NCBI GenBank assembly: GCA_963170055.1
Contig: CAUJGJ010000242.1
Span: 6,340,859 to 6,404,858 of the forward strand
DNA from: Halisarca cf. caerulea
Lineage: Eukaryota > Porifera > Demospongiae > Chondrillida > Halisarcidae
DNA length: 64,000 nt
Direction: 5' to 3'
Positions 49,677 to 61,422 of this stretch are shown here, piece after piece (positions within the stretch are counted from its first letter, which is position 1; the number at the start of each line of letters is the position of its first letter). The position numbers and the translations under genes are program-made. The notes under the pieces were generated by a model. It was given only the letters and a program-made list of their open reading frames with translations. It was not told the origin of the DNA and searched no databases.

Positions 49677-50651
49677 ATGGAGTTCTCCGTGGACAGCTGT
49701 ATACGTGGGCATCACATTTCTAAAGAGTTTTGGACCCCAAGCATCGATCAGCAATTGTTTTGCGAAAAGGAAGAAGGAAATCCGCACGATCCATATGCTG
49801 TTGCCGTCCTTGGTGTCGACAACACAGTATTGGGGCACGTTCCCCGTCAGGTATCAGCAGGGTGCTTCTTGTTTCTCCAGCAAAATGGAAGAATTACATG
49901 CAAAGTGAGTGGCCCAAGGCAGTTTTCTGCTGATCTACCGCAAGGAGGGCTTGAAGTACCTTGCACGCTTACTTTCTCGGGAGAAGTGAAGCTTGTAGAG
50001 AAAATGAAGAAGCTGATACTACCTTCAAATCGATCTGCTGGTGTAGCTACTGCTATACCAACATCTGATCAATCACCACCTGTCACAGACACCCTTACAT
50101 CCAAGGAGGAAACAGGAGAAATATCCAGTACTTCGACTGAAATGATGGCTATTTCTCACGATTGCGATGATGACAATGGTGCCTCTGCTGGTCCCTTGGC
50201 AAATCACTGGCTGACACACGCTGGTTGGACCTTGACTGATCAGGATCGCAATGCTATTGTGAAGGGTGCCTGTCTCAATGACAATCATGTAAATTTTGCT
50301 CAGACACTGTTGAAGCATCAGTTCTCTAATGTTGGTGGTCTGGCTTCAACTTTACAACTATCAGCACGAAAAGTGTCACTCAAGGGTGTTGCCAATGTTG
50401 TGCAAATAATCCACGCCAGAGGGAACCATTGGATTGTGGCGTCCACAGTTAGCTCTAAAGGGCGGTTACATATATTTGACACTTTGTACGACACTCTTGA
50501 CCAGCAGACAGATGCATTGCTTGAATACATATTTGGCAAAAAGATGGATCTAGAAATGATCAAGATTCCAAGACAACAAGGATACAGAGATTGTGGTGTT
50601 TTTGCAATTGCAATAGCTACCAGTGTTGTGGCCATTACAGGGGTATCATAA
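49677..50651 (+). CDS. HIRAN domain plus C48-type protease, transposon-borne
   Basis: This intact frame encodes 324 residues. Residues about 5-110 resemble a HIRAN domain: G-H-H, E-G-N-P-H-D-P-Y-A-V-A-V, then V-L-G-H-V-P and a C-T-L-T-F-S-G close. HIRAN domains bind DNA ends in repair and replication enzymes. A linker (about 125-180) follows. Residues about 185-324 form a Ulp1-like protease core with His251 (G-N-H-W), Asp268 (I-F-D), Gln300/301 and Cys306 (R-D-C-G). The frame stops 18 residues after the Cys, earlier than usual, just before the ATTACCATT repeats, so the C-terminal helices may be lost or spliced. It lies inside the TIRs of a pogo element, convergent with the transposase. The protease part resembles the one in the MULE at 9139-9846. 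Role in transposition is inferred. Confidence 0.75.
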   Translation: MEFSVDSCIRGHHISKEFWTPSIDQQLFCEKEEGNPHDPYAVAVLGVDNTVLGHVPRQVSAGCFLFLQQNGRITCKVSGPRQFSADLPQGGLEVPCTLTFSGEVKLVEKMKKLILPSNRSAGVATAIPTSDQSPPVTDTLTSKEETGEISSTSTEMMAISHDCDDDNGASAGPLANHWLTHAGWTLTDQDRNAIVKGACLNDNHVNFAQTLLKHQFSNVGGLASTLQLSARKVSLKGVANVVQIIHARGNHWIVASTVSSKGRLHIFDTLYDTLDQQTDALLEYIFGKKMDLEMIKIPRQQGYRDCGVFAIAIATSVVAITGVS

Positions 50652-50654
50652 TCA

Positions 50655-51150
50655 ACTACCATTGCGATTATCTCAGTATCAAAGCATTACCATTACCATT
50701 ACCACTACGGACCTCCACTAAAGTAATCAATTACCATTGCAACTACATTTCTACAATTGCAATTACAATTACTAATTACAGATATATTCTTGGATGCTTG
50801 CAAAAGTTATTACACCCTACCGAGATTTCATATATGTAGTGATCTAAATCATGTGATTGATGTTATTTTCCCGTTTCCACCAGCCACCCGGTTAACTGTA
50901 GCACAGAAATAGCCTCAAACTAGCCAAAATCTACCTTCTTAGGGGGCAAAATATATCCACAGATATAAACAATATGCATCACAGTAGTTGCATGGTAATT
51001 GTGTAATTTGATGCAAATAGCTAAAGAATACCAATTACCATTACGACTACTCTGAGACTGAAACAGCTCCATTACAATTACATTACCATTACTGGCAAAT
51101 GTATACCTAATTACAATTGATTACAATTACTAATTACCATTACCACAACA
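50655..51150. repeat. ATTACCATTACC-type low-complexity repeats
   Basis: Irregular clusters of ATTACCATT, CAATTACAATT and related units follow the protease frame and recur to about 51150. Confidence 0.7.
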
Positions 51151-51519
51151 CTGATAGCTACATCTATTGCATGTTTTGGCTCATTGCCACCTTCACGTTT
51201 TAGTCAAAGCCTCATGCAACAGCATTTGGTCCAATGCTTTGAAAAGGGTTCTTTGAGCCCATTTCCAGTTTGTTATGAATAATTATTGATGCCTTTGAGC
51301 TACTTTTATTATATTCACGTATACTTAATTTGTAATGTTTATTATTATCAACTAAATTGGTTAATTAACACTTTAATCATGGCACATTTCATGTTATGCA
51401 TGTAATGAGATTAAAAGTGAACATAATTCAATGAACTAGGTCATGAACACAAATCAACACAGCACTGTTTACAATTTGCGCAGCAGAGAGAGAACACCAC
51501 CATTATTGTCAAAAGTTTG

Positions 51520-52977
51520 TTACAATTGAACCTGGTTCACAGCATCATATATGCCTGCCTTTTTAAATCCATTCACTGCCACATCTGGTCTGTTGGTAAG
51601 TTCGGACCATGCTGAAATCAACCAATTGGCACTTTGGTTCTTCACCAACGATGATAGCATGTCAATTAGCACTTGGTCAATAGTGATTCCACTGCTAAGC
51701 TGATCTTCTACTTTTTTGGCATACCAAGTTCGGAAGGCACATCGCAATGTGTCTTTGAGAGGCTTGTTCAAAGATATGTCAATGGGCTGTAACTTATCTG
51801 TACAGCGAGATGGTATCTGTACAACACGGATGTTATTCTTATTCAACATCGCAAGAATATCAGGAGTTGTCTGTCCACTGAAGCAGTCAAACAAGGCCAA
51901 TGCTGGGGAGTCACTGTTCAGCTGAAGATCTTCCCTTAACTTCGCAACAAATGGTAGAATAATGTTGCTTATGTACCGCTTCATGCTCTCTTCAGTAGAC
52001 CAGTGACTCTCGGTATGGCATATATCCCATTCCTGGGGGAATATCATCACTGGGTGACAGCGGTTCGTCTTTCCTTGATAGATAAGCTGTGGAGGGAAAT
52101 ATTTGCCCATCATAGTCACAGCCAGTACTGCAGTGATTTGGCGCTTGTCGTCTGAATGGGCTATGGGGACAATTTTCTCCCCGGATTGATGCATGGTCCA
52201 CTGCCCTGTTGATACGTAATGAATGGCTGTTTGATCCCAATTAAAAATCAATTCTGGATTAATGTCATTCATCAGCACCTCAGCAGAGATGTCAGCGAGG
52301 AACACTTCCTTCACTTCTTCAAAATGTGCCACAGTAACTTTTCCTGCATTGGAGCCCTTTCGCTTGACGAAGCCCATTCAATGGAAAAGGGATTTGGCCC
52401 AGGACTTTGTAATCTCAATGTGACCTCCATGTTTTGCCAGAAGACCAGGGTTTTTGGCAGTCACAATGCCCTCTGCAGCTCTTAGCACAAGTGATGTGTC
52501 CACAATACCACCAGCTTTACGAAGGGTTAATGTATATTCTTGAACAAGTCCATCTAGATGTTTACCCAAAAGAAGAGGCCGTCCTCCGGTTGCCTTAGGC
52601 AAAGCAGATACTTTTGGGCCAGATGAGGGACCTGGATCGGAACCCGATTGTGTGGTAACAGCCGACTTCATTGCCGCTAGATATTCTTGTTTAAGTCGGC
52701 GCGCTGTAGTCTCGGGTACTGAACGATCCAAAATCTTGGAAAAGTAGCGAGCCGCCCGGGTTGGACCGTTTTCCACAGCATACTTTCCGATTTTAGCTCT
52801 TTCTTCAGCAGTATAATCACTGTATTTGCCCCGCGTTTTCTTACCTTTCTCGGCCAACGATGCTGAAACTACTTTGTTCACCTCTTTTACTTCTCTCGAT
52901 GACAGAGATGGTACGATATAGGGCAGATTATTATCGCTGTTTGCAGCTTTCTTTGGGAAGTAACGATGTAAAGACAT
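51520..52977 (-). pseudogene. Pogo/Tigger transposase with one in-frame stop
   Basis: Read from 52977, 199 codons precede a TGA at 52378-52380, and the same frame continues for 285 codons to 51520. The N-terminal part has a helix-turn-helix (Y-T-A-E-E-R-A-K-I-G-K-Y, then G-P-T-R-A-A-R-Y-F). The C-terminal part has the DDE_1 core: Asp in N-W-D-Q-T, Asp in L-F-D-C-F-S-G-Q and Asp in K-L-Q-P-I-D, with 35 residues between the last two, as in pogo-type transposases. The stop lies in a place where relatives read W-A-K-S-L then M-G-F-V-K-R-K, and a single C-to-T change of a CGA codon explains it. Apart from this the frame is complete, so inactivation is recent. Confidence 0.88.
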
Positions 52978-53196
52978 GATTATGATCTCCTTGATTCACA
53001 GATGAACGCGTGGAACCATAGATACAAACGTATGTACCTAACGAATGGGCCTGCAGAGCTATGACGTAATGTACTGTGACGTAATCTATATTTCTGAGCC
53101 ATTATGTTGGCGAATTATAATTTGGCGATAGACATGAAAACCGCCAATCCGCCAAAGTAAATTCCCCGCCAACCTTTCCGGCTATACGGTATGTTA

Positions 53197-53889
53197 AGGC
53201 TAGTGCACACATAACACGTAACGTCGACGCATTCGCAAGCGGATCGCAATTGGGTTGCGCTATCCAATGCCCATATATTGGGCAACGAAAATTTAAGCGG
53301 GACATTTGCAGAAGATGGTACGGTATTCAGTTGTTCCTAAAACCTCCTTTTTCGAGGAAAGTAGATCGTTTTTGTCGAAATATGCTTCATCCGACAATTA
53401 TAGTATACAATTCGCTTTGTTCGTAGGCAGAGATTGTCACGGTTGCCGTTCGTCGCAGCCTAGCCTGTTTTTATGCTTCTGTCGCACTTCTACTGTTACT
53501 ATTTGTGAGAAGAAAGCGTATGAAGAGTACCCGTATTTCTAGGAGAATGTGGGTAAGAGCAATATTCAAAAAAAGATGGCAGCAAGGAGAATACCATCAT
53601 TTAGTTCAAGAAATGCGGCTGCAGGACATCGAGAGTTTCTTTAGGTATTTCAGGATGACCCCCCAGCAATTCGACAGGCTACTGCGACTAACAAGGAACA
53701 AAAGAAAAAAGAAAATCAGCTGCAGAGGCCATTCTTATGGCCTACGTCTACGTAAAAAGTTGAACTCCGTTCAAGTCTTACGTAACGTACATGACGTTGA
53801 CGGCGTGCAATTCGAAAACAATGCTCACAAGAGCGCAACCGCAACGCAGAGCGAACCGTTAACGTTACGTAACATGTGTGCATCGGCCT
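53197..53889 (+). mobile_element. PIF/Harbinger deletion derivative
   Basis: The ends AGGC...TGCACACAT and ATGTGTGCATCGGCCT are inverted, with TTA duplications at 53194-53196 and 53890-53892. The element is 693 bp and retains only an N-terminal transposase exon. It sits four bases from the pogo element. Confidence 0.82.
53505..53720 (+). pseudogene. Harbinger transposase N-terminal remnant
   Basis: The frame includes R-R-M-W-V-R, then Q-Q-G-E-Y-H-H-L-V-Q-E-M-R-L and F-F-R-Y-F-R-M-T-P-Q-Q-F-D-R-L-L. This is the typical start of PIF/Harbinger (HARBI1-like) nucleases. The DDE region is missing, removed by internal deletion. Confidence 0.7.
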
Positions 53890-55227
53890 TTATGTCCGAA
53901 AACAGGGAGGATTGTTTACATACAGCACGATTGTTTACATAACAATTACTTTGTTTACATTAGAAGGAATTTCACGCAAGGGTCACATGAAATCACCGAC
54001 TAAACGCCTCAAACAAAAGTTAAATCAGACGATAACCTTTCCAAAGGCCTCTTTCATTGCTAATCTCGTTAATCTACCTCAGAGACAATTTCGTTCGTTG
54101 AAAGAACTAACTCGGCGACTTATCTGCTGGTAGACACGCAAAGGCTGGTTTTGTATGACGTAATCAAACCACGTGACTGCATGTGATATTCGACGAAGAA
54201 GGAAGATGACTCCACAAGAATATTTCAATCGAAATTCCGGTCGGAAAAATTTTGGATTTTAGTATTGAAACCTTCACAGATTGTTCTTAAAGGACCAAAC
54301 CCCCAGAATCGAAAAATGAATCTTTGTACGTTGCTCCATTCATTTTATGTCCAGTGTTTTGTGGCCATTGAGGTGTGTTTCTTGTGTATAACCTTGGACA
54401 TAACAGCCGTGGAACGGAGCATCAAAATTCATTTTTCGATTTAGAAAGTTCATACTTTGTTCTACCTTTTGAGCCTACTTTTGTACGCAAAACCCGAGAT
54501 TTCTCCGACCGGAATTCGCAATCTTTGTGTTTCCACGTAGGTCTGAATGATGTGGACAGAGACAAACTATTGAGAATTAAATAGGCCTCGAAATCATTCA
54601 GTTACAAAATATGTATGTTCATATGTTGGTACAAGCAATATCTGGAGCTGTATTTTACATTTCGGCAGAAAACAAAGTAATAAACTTCGTGCTTCGATAA
54701 CGTCCGCCATTTTGTTTTATGTCTAAAATCGGACATAACATACCTGCGTATTACCAGTATTAACATAAGTGATGGATAACAAAAATAGTAACATGAAAAC
54801 TAGAAGAATACAAAATCCTATGCATACTGCATGCGTATTGCCACATTAGGCGAGTTTTGGGAACAGGGTGATGATAACAAAACGAGCTCAGAATACATCT
54901 GGCTTGAGAAATGATGGCAAAGCACCTCTCTATAAAGAAAGCGGAAAGGACAAACTAGCATTATGTGACTGCTTTCCTGTGATTTGTGAGTGTCACTCCC
55001 TTTGATGTTGATAATCTTCGGAGCACCCTATTCTGCCATTATAGCTCGTCAACTCTTTCCAGAAAGCAATGTAAGGAAATCAGTCTCATTCCCTCTGCGT
55101 AGTTTCGGATTTTAGTTTGAGCCACACTAAAGAACGCCATTTTTATTCTGCAAAACTAGGGTTTTTTGGTAAATTATCGTATATTCATTGCATAACACTG
55201 TAAAACGGGATTGTAGGTAACTTTTAC

Positions 55228-56403
55228 GCAGGTATGTTATGGCAGAATCTAGCCATAACACGGGCGCTTTGCGGGTTTCACGGTATGAATTTCATTTACT
55301 CAGAATTGCGTGGGTTGGTCATGTGCCAGCAACGTGAATCAGCTTAGGAAGCTACGCGGCTAGCAAGTAAAAACACTCGACCCAACCCAACTTTACACAG
55401 CACGCTTCGTTGTCAAACTTCTAAATGTTAGTTTTTGGTTATAAAGCTTTCTTTGGAAGGCTTGCAAAGAAATGAGCGACGGTTTGCGTACAAACTGTAG
55501 ATCTTAGAAGGGTAAATCCGACGTTGAGAGAAGTTTACAATCTTTCAACTCCTTCGTTTAGAACCACGGGGCTATGTAAGAACGTATGCTGAAGGTTTGA
55601 TAGAATAGTGAACGAAGATCGTGGATAGTAGACAAAACCTTTGCTTGCCTTTCTCTGTGTCTGTTGTTCGGCTGCAAAACCCGAGGCTACAAGCAACCTT
55701 CCAGAGGGAGAATATTCACAAAAGGAGCGTGCTGAGTAAAACTTGACTAGATCTAGAGTATTTGCCTCAAAAACCGAAGATAATAATGGCCTTGCGTTAA
55801 TTATATTGTAACTTCCGTTAACTTCCGTCTCGTGACATCATGTGACTTTGGCCTTGAGAAGAGCCTTCTTCATGGGCAAATTTCTTCACAAAAGGCGGAG
55901 ATCTAGATGGCGGTCCATAACTGCAGGAATTTGAGGGGTGATTTCTAAGAGGTAAAGCTAAATTTTCACCGCGTATACTTTTGATTGCTTGTTCCATTCA
56001 AGTTATGTCTCACTATTTCTTGTCTTGGTCTGGCTTGAAAACCACAAAATGCTGCACATAACAGTCGAGGAAGAGAATTTCAAATGTATACGCGGTGAAA
56101 ATTTAGATATTAATCTTAAGATTATTTTGAACCCACTTTAAAGTTTAAAAGCCACCATCTAGATCTCCACCTTTTCCACTGAAACTGTTTTCGGACGTTG
56201 TGGCAAACGCTCAATTGTACAACTACCGAATTGAATATAGCAAGAAAAGAGGTATTGCTACAAAGTAGGAATGTTAGAAATATTATGTATGACGTTTTGT
56301 ACACTTTTTATAAAGTATCTACGAAGAAAATAGGGGTGCAATTACGGTCATCTTAGCGGCGGCCATTTTGACTTTGCCATAAAATCGGACATAACATACC
56401 TGT
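55228..56403 (-). mobile_element. GCAGGTATG-family element 5
   Basis: Inverted copy of element 1 (30811-31976), nearly identical throughout, including the internal frame that starts M-Y-K-T-S-Y. It lies inside the piggyBac-like MITE. Confidence 0.85.
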
Positions 56404-57555
56404 GTAGTATGTGTTCTAACATCGCTTTAATCCATATGAGAAGGTTCATACAGAGTGGGCTACTAGTGCTACGTGTATGCTTTGTATAAAATTTGAACAA
56501 AATGCGCTAAACTTTAGTCATTTTTTACAACAACGGGTAGAGCCACTATAGTGGCTCATCCACAATAAAGAGTTTAAAGACTGCAGGCTGTGAAAGTTGC
56601 ACAATTGCCACAAACGTTAGTGTGGTAGAAAGGGCATTGTCTATGTAGTTGTCAGGCCAAGTTTTATAGTCATGCATAGCTGTACGAGTGTATATAAAGC
56701 CCAATTAATTCTATGAGAATCGCACTTGTACACATTAACATGCAGTTATACAAACAGTTCACTATGTTATGCGAACAAAAATGGCTTCTGCCGAAAGTTG
56801 CTCACTGAAACAATGCATTATTTCTTGGGTATAGTATCATATTTTGCCTTTGTTTAATCAATACCGGAGTGAAGTGCAGCGAAGAGTGGAACAAAACTCT
56901 CCTCGTAACTTTTCTTGCAGGAATATGTCGTTCTTTTCCGTTCCAATCACATGCAGAACTACAAATTTTTCTTGTTCATTTGACAGAAGTGTCTCCCTTG
57001 AAGAAGGGTGCATACTTTAAGCCTTAAAAGTCAACCTAAGCATCGTATCATATAATTACCACTCGAAATGTTTCAAGCGACCAGGACCAGACGACTCAAA
57101 AATTACGCATACATACTCCTACAAAAGAAAAAAGGTTATTTTGTTATCCTGTCCAATTATTTTATATCCAGTCTCCACGGCTTTTTTACTGTTTTCATAA
57201 CAATTCAGGAGAATTTGTAAACCAAGCTAGTTATTGTGTTAAATCTCGGGCCATTTCATTGGAGCTACTTTGATTTTGAAACAAAAAATGGGATGTATCT
57301 CAGGAAAGGCAAAACAGGAGGGTGCCAAGATTGCCTCATTCCAGCTGCAATTTTCTCCTTGATGTACCAGTAATATGTTGACCACCCAGTAATGTCCCGT
57401 AATAGAGTGATTTGTTGCTATTAGCCCATCCATAGAGCCAACAAATTAGTTGATTCTTGTGGTAAGGCCAACTAATGTTTTTGCCTCAAAATCTGGTGTG
57501 TTTTGAGTACCCTTAATAAATGGACACAATAAAAAATAATCTGTTAGAACCTTAC
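56404..57555. other. Non-coding interior of the piggyBac-like element
   Basis: No ORF with recognisable motifs. A GAGCCACTATAGTGGCTC near-palindrome lies near 56536-56553. Confidence 0.4.
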
Positions 57556-58424
57556 GCAGGTATGTTATGTCCGATTTATGGACATAAAACAAAATGGCGT
57601 TGTCTTCGTGGTCCTTCAAATATTCGGCTTGTTTTCTGTTTGAATACGAGAAGATGTTCTAAAACCACCTTTACCGTATCTAGAACATATATGCTTAGTA
57701 TCTGAATCGCTATAAAGATAATACGACGGTCATAAGTTACGTATGCTGTGTTTTCTTTTACCATATCGAAAAAAGGGAAAATGCCAAATTCCGGTGGTAA
57801 AGATCCGGGCTTTTGCTCACAAAACTAGGTTCAAATGAAAGCACAGATTGAAATCTTACTAAATCGAATCTTGCATCTTGCAGCTCCTTTCCACGGCTGT
57901 TATGTCCAGGGTTTTCTGCTGAAAAAGAAGGTCCTCAGCTACAAGACACTGGGCATAAAAGGAATGGGACGACGTACAAAGTCGCAAGATTCGATTTGGG
58001 AGGTTTGGTCCTCTAGGAACAACATACTAAAGTTTCAAAGCCAAACTCAGAGATCTCTAACACCGGAATTTTCGTTAAAGTTTTCCTATCAAACTTAACT
58101 GCTCGGTAGGTTGACATCACATGCAGTCACGTGGTTTGATTACGTCATACCAAGCAAGACGGCTGTGCGTACTGGCAGTATAGCTGCTAAACCAATATTA
58201 ATACGAACGAAATCGTCTCTAGAAAAGCTTAGAATGAAATCAGCAATGAAAGAACACCTTTGGACCTCTGATTTCGAAGTGCTTTACTTTGTTCAAGACG
58301 TTTAGCGTTGAAATCATGTGACCCTTGCGTTAAATTCCTTCTAATGTAAACAAAGTAATTGTTATGTAAACAATACTGCTTTACCATAAGCAATCCTCCC
58401 CGTTTTCGGACATAACCTACCTGC
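57556..58424 (-). mobile_element. GCAGGTATG-family element 6
   Basis: Ends GCAGGTATGTTATGTCCG and CGGACATAACCTACCTGC, with AAAATGGCG near the left end. The central palindrome is CGGCTGTTATGTCCAGG against GGGCATAAAAGG (about 57893-57962). It is 869 bp, and its right part aligns with the inverse of 53893-54130 of element 4. Confidence 0.85.
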
Positions 58425-59064
58425 GTAATATCACAAACTGTAGTAGTATCCATATTCGAATAGATGAAGGAGAGTATCTTGAGGACAGCAGTGAGTAATA
58501 CGGCGGAAACAAAACTTTTTGAGTGATTTTTCTGACCAAACGAAGCTTCCAAATTTTTGAGCCACTTTAGTGGCTAATGGTCATTAAACAGTCTAGCGAT
58601 GCCAGAGACATGTGGCCGTTAAAAGGTTAACATAGCATTGCAGGATTTAGACACACAATGTGTTGTTCATTGTATGGGAGCCTCACTGGAGTGGTCGCAT
58701 ACAGACAGTCACATGCATGACTTCGACATCTACTTTCACAGGGTTTTTATAACCGTCCGGGAATAAAATGCAAAAATGGCCGTCTTGAAATAGCTTCACA
58801 AATTATCGATCATTTCTACTTTATTGACCAGATTTTCTCCCAGTTCGTCTTACTGGCCAAAAGTTGTATATATTCCGCGCATGTTGGTACTTAACTAGCG
58901 ATTGTTTCTATTGTCTGAAGGAAGATAGCGAGCTAGGAATACATAGCAGTTTTAGACAAAACTTCGCCTTGGTTAGACCTTACATTCCTCTCAATTCCCA
59001 TTAAACAACACGAAAAGACAGAACAAGTGGTGAGTTATCTGGAAATCGTTCCGGGCTATAGGTT

Positions 59065-59510
59065 ATAATCTTCCGTAAGAAAGTTATAACCGAAAAACCT
59101 GCTTTTTCACCCTTCAAACGGCCAAAATTTAGCATAAATGGTCCAATTGCAAAAACTGCTTGATTGTAGCACTATGCCCGGAACGATTTTCGCAAACCAA
59201 AACATCTTGAGATTCCATCGAAGTTGGATTTGGTGAGATTCGAAGGCATCTGAGGTCTAACCAAGCGACTTCATCTTCGCCCTCAACAAAAGTGCCATTT
59301 TCGTGACGCTTCACGGATACGTAGGCAAAACGTCACAAAAGTCACCTTCTTCCCCCATTCTGTTGATACGTGAAATGTCGTACGTCATCCGAAAGACGCC
59401 AAATGACGCATTAAAAACAGCCGCTAATTGATGACGTAGAAAACATGCACCGCCCACAATTGGAACAAGCAACAGACAGTTAAAAACACCCTGTGTTGGT
59501 GCCATCAGTG
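59065..59510. repeat. Direct repeat copy A (about 440 bp)
   Basis: Aligns in the same orientation with 63137-63575 with many scattered substitutions. Minus-strand frames at 59129-59529 look like decayed coding sequence (R-M-T-Y-D-I-S-R-I, then D-E-V-A-W-L-D-L-R-C-L) but are shifted against each other. No family recognised. Confidence 0.65.
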
Positions 59511-59570
59511 TCACTGGGGAACTCAGCACATTCCTGAAGCATTTCTTTTAAAATCTACTAGGGGAGAACG

Positions 59571-60190
59571 CAGCTAAGTTATGTCCAGTTTTGCCATAAA
59601 ATGCAATGGCTGCCGCTTCCGAACGTCTCGAATTCAAGGCCTTGTTTTAACTTCTTGTAGATGCCAAGCCCCAAAAACAGTGCAAACAGCGAATAGAACC
59701 TTTATATGTTATGTATGTGTACATGAAGCAGCCATCAATCTTTTGCAATTTCTGTATGAGCGATTTTCCGTCACCATATGAAAATAGCAAAGATTCAAAA
59801 ACGCGGTTGAGAAAATCTCCAAATTCGAGCACACAAGTCAATTCACAAGGCACAACATGTCCTTATCTTACTTTCCTGGTTATGGGAGAGCGATAGTCCA
59901 TCCTTCCGCTGTTATGTCGAAAGATTTGTGCTTTAAAAGTACTGTAGTAACAGCTAAAGGCTCGATATAAACTGAACGGAATGATCTACAGTCTTCCCAA
60001 AACCAGCATTTGAAGTTCGGTCCTTGAGGGATACTCGGATGTATTTTCAAACATATAGACCAAAGTTTGCTCAACCGCGTTTTTGGACATAACTTTCTTA
60101 TGGAAATGAGTTCTTCTCAGGCCTTGGTCACATGTTCACCACGTGTTCTTTATATGCTGTATATACTGTTATACCTTCGGAGGCAAGTCA
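59571..60190 (-). mobile_element. GCAGGTATG-family element 7, truncated
   Basis: Starts GCAGCTAAGTTATGTCC and follows elements 3a/3b, including ATGGCTGCCGC and the CACGTGTTCT block, until about 60190, where similarity stops. The far end is missing. Confidence 0.6.
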
Positions 60191-61026
60191 GAACAAACAT
60201 GGCGGCTCGTAGGCTTGTATAGATTATTTTTAAAATTTCGCCTTTTCGCAAGTAAAAGAGAAGAGGAGCCTTACAGTCTCTTTCCAGACCCTACAGTTGA
60301 CGAAGGTGTCCTCATTTCAGGGGTTGGAGATGTACTTTGACTTATTATAGTGGAATATGTGGTTCCAGTGGTATGTGTCCATATTAGAGGGGTGTCCCCC
60401 ATTCAGGGGACTGTATTAGAGGGGTTCCACTGTACATACATACATACAGTGGAACTTCTGGTAGTGGACTCTCCCAAACAGCGCAGGTGAGCTATGTGCA
60501 CATAAAGCGAAATTTCAAAATGGCCGCCGCAAAGTTGTTCACAAATACACCCCCTTTTTCTTCTTTCGGAGTAGATAATGTGAAGAAACAAAGGTAAAAG
60601 TAAGCTGTTTGAACACTTTAAACCCCTATTTCTTTACTTTGTTTACTTTGAACTAACGTATTGAAGGAGAAATTTGGGACTTATTTGATGTAAAAGATTT
60701 TAACTTTATCCCCAAACGTGGAATACTTAACGATTGTGCGGAGGCAAGCTATGCACAGCGAAGAGTTCTTTGGAATGGTAGCTAACTTTTCACTGTAGGG
60801 CCTCAAGAAAATCGACTTCATTCCTGAGCTGTGCAAGTTTTTTTGTTATTTTTGGAGAAAGATAACACAAACACGTGCACATAAAACGAAAGAAACATAC
60901 TTTTACGAGGCCCTATGGTGACAAGTTAGTCTTACCCTTTGTTAACTAGCTTGTAAATTATCAAAGCTCCAGCGGGTGGTTTTCATCTCCGCGTTTTGAG
61001 AAGAAAACTAGTTGTCCAAAATACTC

Positions 61027-61317
61027 TTCCCTTCATCAGTAGTACTGGGCAGAGCAGTAACGGATGTTCCTTGGAAACCTCCCATCACGGGATTGGTCAA
61101 GGAAAATCCGAAACCGCTAGATGGCATTAAACTGACATCTTCACCAAATGCCTAGATTAACGCCAGGTCTAAAGTATCATAAAGGGGTTGTATTTGTGCT
61201 TTTACCATACTATAAAAAGCACCACCACAGTGCCAAAACCTTCCTTGACCAATCCCGTGATGGGAGGTTTCCAAGGAACATCCGTTACTGCTCTGCCCAG
61301 TGCTACTGATGAAGGGT
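61027..61317. mobile_element. Foldback element with about 78-bp arms
   Basis: CAGAGCAGTAACGGATGTTC in the left arm (61027-61105) is exactly inverted in the right arm (61239-61317), with a loop of about 135 bases. The arms are almost perfect, so it inserted recently. Confidence 0.8.
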
Positions 61318-61422
61318 GGAATTCCCAGAAAAGGCCTTATAGCACATTGGCAAAACAGCGATGTTTCGTCTCAGATTATCGTGGTTAGTACATTTCTATA
61401 TACATACATACATACATACATA

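Larger units (their letters stand above)
49436..53189. mobile_element. Pogo/Tigger DNA transposon with two genes
   Basis: CCGTATAGCCGGAAAGGTTG is exactly inverted at the two ends, with TA at 49434-49435 and 53190-53191. GGCGAA/TTCGCC and GGCGGTTTT motifs repeat inside both ends. The 3,754-bp element carries a HIRAN plus C48-protease gene on the plus strand and a pogo-type transposase on the minus strand. The two are convergent, separated by about 870 bases that include ATTACCATTACC repeats (50655-51150). Confidence 0.92.
49429..54747. mobile_element. GCAGGTATG-family element 4, split by two transposons
   Basis: The left terminal repeat is scattered: GCAGGTA (49429-49435), then TG (52 bases either side of none; at 53192-53193), TTA (53194-53196), then TGTCCGAAAAC from 53893. 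Removing the pogo and Harbinger elements with one duplication each restores the family terminus. The resulting length is about 867 bp, as in its inverted relative at 57556-58424 (869 bp). The right end is at 54747. The central palindrome is about 54335-54425. Confidence 0.85.
49320..58626. mobile_element. PiggyBac-like MITE enlarged by nested insertions
   Basis: TTAA lies at 49316-49319 and 58627-58630. The ends CCTTTTAACG and CGTTAAAAGG are inverted, with AGCCACTTTAGTGGCT-type motifs just inside both ends. Removing the three GCAGGTATG elements (49429-54747, 55228-56403, 57556-58424) leaves about 1.9 kb, a plausible size for a non-autonomous element. Confidence 0.7.
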
